A program made the position numbers and the translations under genes. From Clostridia bacterium (GTDB lineage: Bacteria; Bacillota; Clostridia; Christensenellales; CAG-138), in assembly GCA_017435185.1 (NCBI GenBank), contig JAFSFN010000195.1, positions 1 through 20,252 of the forward strand: a DNA stretch of 20,252 bases. The letters are read 5' to 3'. This document shows positions 14,907 to 20,252 of the stretch, in pieces. Below the pieces are notes generated by a model. The model searched no databases. It saw only the letters and a program-made list of their open reading frames with translations, and was not told the DNA's origin. Position 1 is the first letter of the stretch. Every line of letters begins with the position of its first letter.

Positions 14907-15676
14907 TGCGCCTTTTTGACACACATGCACATTTAACGGATTCCCGTTTTGATGAAGACCGTGATACGCTCATCCCCCTGATTAAAGCAGGCGGGGTTGA
15001 GCGTATTGTTGATGTTGCCTGCGATACAGACGAACTTGCAGGCACGCTTGCTTTGGCTGAGAAATACGACTTCATTTATGCTGCAGCAGGCATACACCCC
15101 CACTATGCCGCAGATGCAACTGCCGAAAAGTTTACTCAAATAGAGGCGGCTTTCCAAACAAACAAAAAACTCGTTGCCGTGGGTGAGATCGGTCTTGATT
15201 ATCACTATGATTTTGCTCCCAGAAGAACACAGTGCGAATGGTTTTCTCTTCAGCTTGATTTTGCCAAGCGCGTAAACAAGCCCGTAATACTGCATATTCG
15301 CGAAGCATTCGGCGACTGTATGGATATACTTCGTGAAAACAGACAGGGGCTTAAAGGCGTTATGCACTGCTTCTCAGGCAGTAAGGAAATCGCACTTGAA
15401 TGTGTTAACATGGGGCTTTATATCGCTTTTGGCGGTTCGGTCACTTTCAACAATGCAAAGAATCTTGCTCAAGCCGCAAAAGTCGTTCCTCTTGACAGAC
15501 TTGTTATCGAAACAGACTGTCCGTATATGACCCCGGTTCCTCATAGGGGGAAACGCAACGACCCATCTTATATGATACATACTGCTCAGAAACTGGCTGA
15601 GATCAAAGGCATAACTGTCGAAGAAGTCACTGAGCAAACATATCTCAACGCATTAAAACTCTTTGAAATGAATTAA
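14906..15676 (+). CDS. tatD: TatD family metal-dependent hydrolase/DNase
   Basis: The 256-residue TIM-barrel protein has all metal ligands of the TatD family: DTHAHL (His7 and His9), GEIGLDYH (Glu94), LHIREA (His130), MHCFSG (His154) and IETDCPY (Asp204). Characterised members are 3'-5' exonucleases or D-aminoacyl-type hydrolases acting in DNA repair and quality control; the specific Bacillus YabD role is not settled. The ATG overlaps the metG TAA by one base (TAATG), so translation is coupled. The metG-tatD pairing is conserved across Firmicutes. It ends 27 bp before spmA. Confidence 0.95.
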   Translation: MRLFDTHAHLTDSRFDEDRDTLIPLIKAGGVERIVDVACDTDELAGTLALAEKYDFIYAAAGIHPHYAADATAEKFTQIEAAFQTNKKLVAVGEIGLDYHYDFAPRRTQCEWFSLQLDFAKRVNKPVILHIREAFGDCMDILRENRQGLKGVMHCFSGSKEIALECVNMGLYIAFGGSVTFNNAKNLAQAAKVVPLDRLVIETDCPYMTPVPHRGKRNDPSYMIHTAQKLAEIKGITVEEVTEQTYLNALKLFEMN

Positions 15677-15690
15677 ACAAAATACAGCCG

Positions 15691-15698
15691 CATACAAT
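15691..15698 (+). promoter_or_regulatory. Sigma-E-like -10 element before spmA
   Basis: CATACAAT is a perfect match to the mother-cell sigma-E -10 consensus (CATACAHT). Fourteen bases upstream lies GAATTAA (15670-15676), a partial match to the -35 (KMATATW). The element is 5 nt from the first spmA ATG. Bacillus spmA-spmB is sigma-E-controlled, so the position fits, but transcription would begin at or inside the start codon region. Confidence 0.5.
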
Positions 15699-15703
15699 CG
15701 AAT

Positions 15704-16285
15704 ATGATGAAATGGATATGGGGCAGCATGCTCCTTCTCTCAATGTCTTTCGCTATATTCGCAGGCAATCCCGACAGTATTCTTGACTCCATGCTTGAGG
15801 GAGCAGGTGAAGCTGTCACTTTGTCGATATCGCTGTGCGGAGCATATATGCTTTGGATGGGTATAATGAACATAGCAAAGGATGCAGGGCTTATAGAATC
15901 ACTTTCACGGCTCATGCAGCGTCCTTTGCAAAAGCTGTTCCCATCCTCAAAAAAAGCTATTGCTCCCATAACACTCAACCTTGCCGCAAACTTCTTCGGC
16001 ATGGGCAGTGCCGCTACGCCTTTCGGGCTCATGGCAATGAAAGAGCTGAAAAAAGAGGGCAACACCACTAACACCGCAAGCGATGATATGTGTATGTTTT
16101 TGTCGCTCAATTCCTCTGCAATAGAGCTCTTGCCTACTTCTGTTATAGCAATGCGTGCTGCTGCAGGTTCACAGAACGTATATTCTGTTGTTGTGCCTAC
16201 TTTCATCGCTTCTGTATTTGCGTTTGCATCAGCAATAATTGCTTGCCGTATATTTGCAAGAATAGGAAAGAAAATAAAACGATGA
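15704..16285 (+). CDS. spmA: Spore maturation protein A
   Basis: The 193-residue polytopic membrane protein is of the SpmA/nucleoside-recognition (Gate) family. Diagnostic stretches are SLCGAYMLWMGIMNIAKDAGL (about 43-63), APITLNLAANFFGMGSAATPFG (about 86-107) and LSLNSSAIELLPTSVIAMR. In Bacillus, SpmA and SpmB are needed for full dehydration of the spore core and thus heat resistance. Two successive ATGs (15704 and 15707) are available and neither has a Shine-Dalgarno sequence. Translation may rely on a leaderless sigma-E transcript or on coupling to tatD 27 nt upstream. It overlaps spmB by four bases. Confidence 0.95.
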   Translation: MMKWIWGSMLLLSMSFAIFAGNPDSILDSMLEGAGEAVTLSISLCGAYMLWMGIMNIAKDAGLIESLSRLMQRPLQKLFPSSKKAIAPITLNLAANFFGMGSAATPFGLMAMKELKKEGNTTNTASDDMCMFLSLNSSAIELLPTSVIAMRAAAGSQNVYSVVVPTFIASVFAFASAIIACRIFARIGKKIKR

Positions 16286-16788
16286 GCTATATTCTTCCTC
16301 TTCTGCTTTTCTTTTTAATAATATGGGCACTTCGCAAAAAAGTAGATGTATATTCTTCTTTCGTTGAAGGCGCAATGGAATCATTGCCTCTGCTTGCAAA
16401 AATACTTCCCGCAATGACAGCAATGATGCTTGCACTTGCACTTGCTCGTACAACAGGAGTTATTGACGCCCTTGTTTCTCTTACGGTACCACTTCTAAAA
16501 TTCTTAGGTATAGATGAAACGCTTGTGCCTATGCTTGTACTGCGTCCTTTTTCGGGGAATGCTTCTCTTGCTCTCTTGAATGATGTTTTTAACACGTCGG
16601 GTGTAGACTCGTTGTCAGGTGTTACCGCAAGCAATATGCTCGGCTCGACCGAAACAATTTTCTATACGGTTGCGCTGTACTTCGGTTCGGTGGGAATAAC
16701 AAAAACTCGCTATTCTATTCCCGTGGCACTAATTTCAGGTCTTGTGGGAGCAATCGCCGCTATACTTTTGACTCCGCTTTTTATGTAG
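16282..16788 (+). CDS. spmB: Spore maturation protein B
   Basis: The 168-residue membrane protein is the partner of SpmA. It carries the Gate-domain motif LVLRPFSGNASLALLND (about 85-101), then ASNMLGSTETIFYTVALYFGSVGITKTRY (from about 111), both characteristic of SpmB. It begins YILPLLLFFLIIWALRKKVDVY. The start is ATG 16282, overlapping the spmA stop as ATGA. The longer open frame upstream of this point merely runs through spmA in another frame. Together with SpmA it is thought to form a membrane transport or gating complex in the sporangium; the transported species is unknown. Confidence 0.95.
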   Translation: MSYILPLLLFFLIIWALRKKVDVYSSFVEGAMESLPLLAKILPAMTAMMLALALARTTGVIDALVSLTVPLLKFLGIDETLVPMLVLRPFSGNASLALLNDVFNTSGVDSLSGVTASNMLGSTETIFYTVALYFGSVGITKTRYSIPVALISGLVGAIAAILLTPLFM

Positions 16789-16793
16789 TCAAT

Positions 16794-16822
16794 TTGCATT
16801 TATGACATATTTCTGTTATATT
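16794..16822 (+). promoter_or_regulatory. Extended -10 promoter of the comB-like gene
   Basis: TTGCAT (16794-16799), a 17-nt spacer and TATATT (16817-16822), preceded by the extended -10 dinucleotide TG (16814-16815). It separates the comB-like gene from spmB, although no terminator is visible between them. Confidence 0.6.
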
Positions 16823-16852
16823 AATGGTGTTTGGTTTTGTAAGGAGGTACTT

Positions 16853-17575
16853 ATGCATATAGACACGCTTCCGCAGTATTCGAAACTGCCAAGTAATCAT
16901 ATTTCTGCTTGCACTGTTATTGTAGTCGATGTTCTGCGTGCCTCTACATCAATAATCTGGGCAGTAAAAAATGGCGCAAAACAAATAGTACCGACCGCTG
17001 ATGCAGGAGAAGCTGCTTCAGTTGTAAATCGTCTCGGTTTGAACGACTGTGTACTTGCAGGTGAACGCGGTGGCGAAAAGCTCGCGGGCTTCGATATTGG
17101 CAACTCACCTGCTGAATTCAATCAGGAAAGAGTTTACGGCAAAACCGTCGTTATAAGCACGACTAACGGAACCGTGGCCATTCACGGTATGAATAGCGCA
17201 AAAACACTTCTCATAGGCGGCATGATAAACAGAACCGCTGTTGCCAAAAAAGCAATCGAGCTCGGCAACGATGTTCTCATCGTCTGTGCGGGTACTGACG
17301 GCACTGTTTCGGCGGACGATATCTGTGCCGCAGGTGCGATTGCAGACGCAATAATAAACAACTCGAGCGAGCCCTGTTTTGTCACGGACTTCACTCGAGT
17401 TTCAATCTCACTTTATAAAGATTTTCTTGATGACAGGTTTGACCTTGCTTCCACCTATCACTACAGCCGCCTTCTCAGCCTCGGCTTTACGGAAGACCCT
17501 GTTTTCTGTTTTCAGGAAGACATTACCGATGTTATTCCTGTATACGAAAACGGTATAATTACTCGCTGCCGCTGA
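16853..17575 (+). CDS. 2-phosphosulfolactate phosphatase family protein (ComB)
   Basis: The 240-residue protein matches the ComB family throughout: IVVDVLRASTSIIWAVKNGA (23-42), PTADAGEAA, LAGERGGEKLAGFDIGNSP (68-86) and ISTTNGTVAI (101-110). ComB is a magnesium-dependent phosphatase that turns 2-phosphosulfolactate into sulfolactate. It was found in coenzyme M synthesis of methanogens and also occurs in sporulating bacilli, where sulfolactate accumulates in spores. ATG 16853 is fixed by AAGGAGGT at 16841-16848; an earlier in-frame ATG at 16802 lies before this site and is rejected. It sits directly after spmAB with its own promoter. No phosphosulfolactate synthase is in the window, so the true substrate is inferred. 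The stop abuts the PHP gene stop. Confidence 0.9.
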   Translation: MHIDTLPQYSKLPSNHISACTVIVVDVLRASTSIIWAVKNGAKQIVPTADAGEAASVVNRLGLNDCVLAGERGGEKLAGFDIGNSPAEFNQERVYGKTVVISTTNGTVAIHGMNSAKTLLIGGMINRTAVAKKAIELGNDVLIVCAGTDGTVSADDICAAGAIADAIINNSSEPCFVTDFTRVSISLYKDFLDDRFDLASTYHYSRLLSLGFTEDPVFCFQEDITDVIPVYENGIITRCR

Positions 17576-18280
17576 TCAAATTATATTATCTACCCGTTCT
17601 TCAACTCCCAAGCGCTCTGTTGCTGTAAGGGAGTTTTTATATTTTCCTATTTCACAAGGTTTGTGCGCGTCGCTTCCTATAACGAATCTTGCACCATGTT
17701 TTGCCGCACACAAAATCTCCTCATCGTTCATGCTCAAATGTCGGCAATTGAGTTCAAGTGCCACATTCAACTGTGCCGCACCCTTTGCCAAAACAGCAAT
17801 ATCCTGCTTCACATATTCGCTCGGATGAGACAAAATATTTATTTTATATTTTTCCGCTGCAGCCAATATTGCATTTGCAGAATATAGGCTGTCCCCTTTT
17901 GTAAGATTAAAAGCCTCGCCGAGCGATCTCAGTGCATATCCGTCACGCGGAAATATACAGCGGTGATATCCCAATAACAACACATCGAACATAGAAGTAT
18001 CCTTGGGTGCATCGCATTTGCCGAATGCTGTTAAATTGCATTCAAGCCCCATAAGCACTTCTATTTTGTTCCCATACTTTTTATTGAGCGCATCTATCTC
18101 TTTTCTCAAAGCAAAAAGCCTCTCTCCCCTTACTCCGTAGAGAAGGTGAGATGAGGCATGTTCACTTATTGCGATTTTCGAAAGACCTGCGTCCATCGCC
18201 GCCAGAACATTCTGCTCGGGTGTACCCTTGCCGTGACTATATACGGTATGAGTGTGATAATCCGCAAAAACTTTCTTCAT
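17576..18280 (-). CDS. PHP-domain phosphoesterase (histidinol-phosphatase-like)
   Basis: The 234-residue PHP TIM-barrel protein has a full set of metal ligands: ADYHTHTVYSHGKGT (Asp7, His9, His11), SEHAS (His41), GLECN (Glu80), GYHRC (His106), LSHPSEY (His152) and GSDAHKP (Asp204, His206). The family hydrolyses small phosphate esters such as histidinol phosphate. The layout resembles HisK/YcdX-like members, but no histidine genes are near, so the substrate is open. There is no clear ribosome binding site. It follows the MurR/RpiR regulator by 21 nt on the same strand and is probably co-transcribed. It converges on the comB-like gene with no space between the stop codons. Confidence 0.88.
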   Translation of the reverse strand: MKKVFADYHTHTVYSHGKGTPEQNVLAAMDAGLSKIAISEHASSHLLYGVRGERLFALRKEIDALNKKYGNKIEVLMGLECNLTAFGKCDAPKDTSMFDVLLLGYHRCIFPRDGYALRSLGEAFNLTKGDSLYSANAILAAAEKYKINILSHPSEYVKQDIAVLAKGAAQLNVALELNCRHLSMNDEEILCAAKHGARFVIGSDAHKPCEIGKYKNSLTATERLGVEERVDNII

Positions 18281-18301
18281 TATCGTGATTTATAGTGCTT
18301 A

Positions 18302-19087
18302 TTACAGTCTTGTCTTTCTTGCAACGAGCATTGTAAGAGCATTTGCCCATACATACATGGTAAGGTTAGTCTCTCTGTTCATTGTGCGCTTTACATCATC
18401 AAGTCTTGATGTGCAGAAGAAATAATCTGCAACACCGTTTGAAAGAGCGTTGATGTAGTTGCTGACCAATGCACAGCGAACGCCTTTCTGCTTTGCAAAT
18501 TTAAGTGCGTCGGTAACCACCTTTGTGCGTCCTGAACGAGTGATGCCGATGAGCAAATCATCCTTCGTGAAACGCTTTGAGTACATTTCCAATGTCAATG
18601 CATCATTTATGGCGATTGCTTCATATCCAAGAAAAACAAGCTGTTTTGCAAGGTCATATGCCATGCTTGCAGAAGCCGATGTGCCATAAATAAAAATACG
18701 CTTTGCGCCCACGATGTCATTTGCTAATTCGCTCATTTCCTTCTTGTCGAGAGCCTTGAGCGTGTCATCAATAGCGTTCATTGTTGATACAAACATCTTT
18801 TCGACAACTGTTTCATCCGGATCACAGATATTGATAGGTGCAGATCTGTCATCACTCACTGTTGCGTTGCCCGAGGCAAGTGCTACTCTGAAATCAAGGA
18901 AGCCGTCATATCCGAGCTTCTTTGCAAGGCGTGTTACTGACGGAACGCTGACTCCAACTTCGTTGGCAATCTCATTTATAACCATGAGAGGAGCCTTTGT
19001 GGGATTCTTTAATATGAAATCCGCCACCTTACGCTCTGCGGTAGGCAGCGCTGCATATGCAGACCTTATCTTCATTATTGCTGGCAT
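18302..19087 (-). CDS. MurR/RpiR family transcriptional regulator
   Basis: The 261-residue protein has an N-terminal HTH_6 domain (1-77), with EIANEVGVSVPSVTRLAKKLG (39-59) as the helix-turn-helix and the family phrase AERKVADFIL before it. A sugar isomerase (SIS) domain at about 118-255 contains IYGTSASASMAYDLA (133-147) and ITRSGRTKVV (182-191), where phosphosugars bind. Such regulators sense sugar phosphates or amino-sugar phosphates and usually repress adjacent catabolic genes. Here the only gene following it is the PHP phosphoesterase, so the regulon must lie elsewhere or the phosphoesterase itself is the target. ATG 19087 has GGAGG 9 nt upstream. Confidence 0.93.
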   Translation of the reverse strand: MPAIMKIRSAYAALPTAERKVADFILKNPTKAPLMVINEIANEVGVSVPSVTRLAKKLGYDGFLDFRVALASGNATVSDDRSAPINICDPDETVVEKMFVSTMNAIDDTLKALDKKEMSELANDIVGAKRIFIYGTSASASMAYDLAKQLVFLGYEAIAINDALTLEMYSKRFTKDDLLIGITRSGRTKVVTDALKFAKQKGVRCALVSNYINALSNGVADYFFCTSRLDDVKRTMNRETNLTMYVWANALTMLVARKTRL

Positions 19088-19123
19088 GGTTGTATTCCTC
19101 CGATTGACAAAATTTTCTCTTGC

Positions 19124-19129
19124 ATTATA
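19124..19129 (-). promoter_or_regulatory. -10 element upstream of the MurR/RpiR gene
   Basis: A perfect TATAAT lies on the minus strand 37 nt before the ATG. At 17 nt upstream there is no recognisable -35 (AGCTTT). TTGAGC is present only at a 20-nt spacing, which may mean an activator-dependent promoter. Confidence 0.4.
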
Positions 19130-19353
19130 GTATCACACCTCAGAAAAAAGCTCAACCATTAAATTGTCTGCTATTGCGAATTTTTAGTAACTTTTTATCT
19201 GCTTTTTGTCACAAATATTCTCCTGCTTTGATAATTTAGCACTCAAAACTCTTTGGTTTTTAAGCTAGCATCGCTAACCAAGCATTTCTCGGCTTTCCTT
19301 ATTTTTCCATTTTCGGATTAACTATTTTTACATATTTACTCCAATCTTTTTGT

Positions 19354-19399
19354 TTCGACAATCGTTTCATATTGCATGCAACAGTTTTTGCATTATATT
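19354..19399 (+). promoter_or_regulatory. Spo0A box and promoter of spoIIE
   Basis: TTCGACA (19354-19360) is the exact complement of the Spo0A box TGTCGAA. Downstream, TTGCAT (19372-19377), a 16-nt spacer and TATATT (19394-19399) make a reasonable sigma-A promoter with the box at about -46 to -52. A second -10-like TATACT (19405-19410) lies 6 nt before the ATG. Bacillus spoIIE is activated by phosphorylated Spo0A through such boxes. Other copies of the heptamer occur in the window by chance, so only the position gives it weight. Confidence 0.5.
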
Positions 19400-19416
19400 T
19401 TGTATATACTCGCTCT

Positions 19417-20252
19417 ATGCACGAGATAAGAGCTTTAATAAAAGGAAAAGTCATTTTTCATATCGAAAAAAGCGATATATATTATATATTATGTCAGCTT
19501 GCTGCTGCCTTTCTTTTTTCGCTGGGCACAAATTCAAAAGGATTATCGCCTTTCGGAATAGGAGTAACTGCAGGAATTTGGCTTTACGGAGATGCACCTT
19601 TTGTTTCGCTTGCAGGCGTGGTTATAGGCTCACTGCTATGCGGTGACTACGCCTGCGCATGCAGCAGTCTTTTATTTGTTATTTCTGTGCTTACATTCAG
19701 CTTAATGGGCAAAACGCCATCAAAACAATATAAACTGATGGCTCTGCTTTTGTCCCAGCTTGCTGTACTTCCTATTTTTCACAATACTGAACCTTTAATG
19801 TTTTTGTATTGTTTTGCATCTATGTCGCTCTCTTTCTTCTTTGCTATAATCACCGATAAATCTTTATGTATAATAAAAGAACTGCGTATCGGCAAAATAC
19901 CGAATTCATCACGACTCATGCCATTAATGTTTCTTTTTGCCGCAACGGTATTCTGCTTGGGCAGATTCAATCTGGCAGAATTTAGTTTTTCTGCCGTAGC
20001 CGCTGTTTTCTTTACGCTTTTATGCATAAAACTGGGAGGCGTACCCGGCGCGGCATCTTCTATCGTGTTTGGAGCAGCGTATATGCTTGGAACATCCGCA
20101 GATATTCTTTTCATAGGGATGTTGTGCATATGCGCAACCCTTTCGGCACTCAGTGCACAATACGGCAGATGGTGTATTCCGACAGTTTTTTCATCATGCG
20201 CATGTATAGCCGTATTTCTTTCGGCACACTCAAATGTTTTTATACTCGAATC
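19417..20252 (+). CDS. spoIIE: Stage II sporulation protein E, N-terminal membrane region (3' end outside window)
   Basis: The frame is open for 278 codons to the right edge. It encodes a short polar N-terminus (MHEIRALIKGKVIFHIEKSD) followed by about ten closely spaced hydrophobic segments. The motif LSPFGIGVTAG near residue 42 and the later GGVPGAASSIVFGAAYMLG resemble the ten-span membrane domain of SpoIIE. The PP2C phosphatase domain that would confirm the call lies beyond the edge. SpoIIE sits at the polar septum and dephosphorylates SpoIIAA to release sigma-F in the forespore. ATG 19417 has no Shine-Dalgarno sequence; the next ATG (19490) lacks one too. The upstream Spo0A-box-like sequence supports the assignment. 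An unrelated polytopic protein remains possible. Confidence 0.72.
   Translation, partial: MHEIRALIKGKVIFHIEKSDIYYILCQLAAAFLFSLGTNSKGLSPFGIGVTAGIWLYGDAPFVSLAGVVIGSLLCGDYACACSSLLFVISVLTFSLMGKTPSKQYKLMALLLSQLAVLPIFHNTEPLMFLYCFASMSLSFFFAIITDKSLCIIKELRIGKIPNSSRLMPLMFLFAATVFCLGRFNLAEFSFSAVAAVFFTLLCIKLGGVPGAASSIVFGAAYMLGTSADILFIGMLCICATLSALSAQYGRWCIPTVFSSCACIAVFLSAHSNVFILE

Larger units (their letters stand above)
19088..19416. other. Divergent intergenic region between the MurR/RpiR gene and spoIIE
   Basis: These 329 bp are AT-rich and have no plausible gene on either strand. They hold the MurR/RpiR -10 and ribosome binding site at the left end, and the Spo0A-box-like sequence with the spoIIE promoter elements at the right end. 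A short GC-richer patch at 19260-19296 (GCTAGCATCGCTAACC with a weak TTGGTT/AACCAA pairing) is unassigned; I see no terminator tail on it. Confidence 0.6.

Noticed and set aside
16090..16281. Longer upstream start for spmB
   Set aside because: The extension reads through spmA in another frame. The SpmB family starts near MSYILP, and the ATGA overlap at 16282 gives a natural coupled start.
19260..19300. Possible hairpin or small RNA in the MurR-spoIIE gap
   Set aside because: The pairing (TTGGTT with AACCAA) is only six bp around a long loop and has no T-tail, too weak to call.
19779..20129. A 116-codon minus-strand frame opposite spoIIE
   Set aside because: Shadow of the membrane protein frame; no ribosome binding site, and the plus frame is open from 19417 to the edge with clear transmembrane periodicity.
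1..20252. CRISPR arrays, tRNA/rRNA genes, insertion sequences
   Set aside because: Scanning both strands showed no regularly spaced repeats, no tRNA-like cloverleaf ends, no transposase motifs and no long terminal inverted repeats.

Overview
The window reads as a chromosomal segment of a spore-forming, low-to-mid GC member of the Clostridia (Firmicutes); an uncultured gut-type Oscillospirales-like lineage is my guess. Evidence for this: spmA, spmB and the N-terminal half of a spoIIE-like gene; the trmN6-rsmI / metG-tatD neighbourhood that matches Bacillus yabB-yabC / metS-yabD; strong GGAGG ribosome binding sites; and sigma-A-type promoters. I see no rRNA, tRNA, CRISPR array, intact transposase or phage gene.

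Layout. (1) 1-732, minus: the 5' two thirds of a fusion between an XRE-type helix-turn-helix domain and an AlaA-like alanine aminotransferase, running off the left edge. Upstream (733-1287) is non-coding DNA with two sigma-A promoters, a terminator and clustered TGAAC/GTTCA half-sites. (2) 1288-2589, minus: a DUF4259-like/GNAT acetyltransferase fusion between short direct repeats. (3) 2751-4058, minus: guaA whose N-terminal glutaminase domain has collapsed, so that the catalytic Cys and the His/Glu pair are gone. (4) 4200-6490, plus: a translationally coupled pair of a polytopic GT-C-type membrane protein and an AqpZ-type water channel, ending in a shared bidirectional terminator. (5) 6541-7242, minus: a HAD phosphatase. 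(6) 7334-11679, minus: a three-gene surface/polyphosphate operon, comprising an exported protein with three lamin-tail-like domains and a CotH kinase domain, a VTC-type polyphosphate polymerase and a DUF4956 membrane protein. (7) 11763-13231, minus: trmN6-rsmI, divergent from (8) 13329-16788, plus: metG-tatD-spmA-spmB. (9) 16853-17575, plus: a comB-like 2-phosphosulfolactate phosphatase with its own promoter. (10) 17576-19087, minus: a MurR/RpiR regulator followed by a PHP phosphoesterase. (11) 19417-20252, plus: the start of spoIIE behind a Spo0A-box-like sequence, running off the right edge.

How it fits together. Much of the window is housekeeping: tRNA and rRNA modification, methionyl-tRNA charging and GMP synthesis. 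Sporulation functions are interleaved: spmAB behind a perfect sigma-E -10 match, ComB (sulfolactate is a spore solute in Bacillus), and spoIIE. The parts most worth a second look are the glutaminase-less GuaA, the XRE-AlaA fusion with its putative operators, the CotH-VTC-DUF4956 operon, and several Shine-Dalgarno-less starts lying just downstream of -10-like elements.
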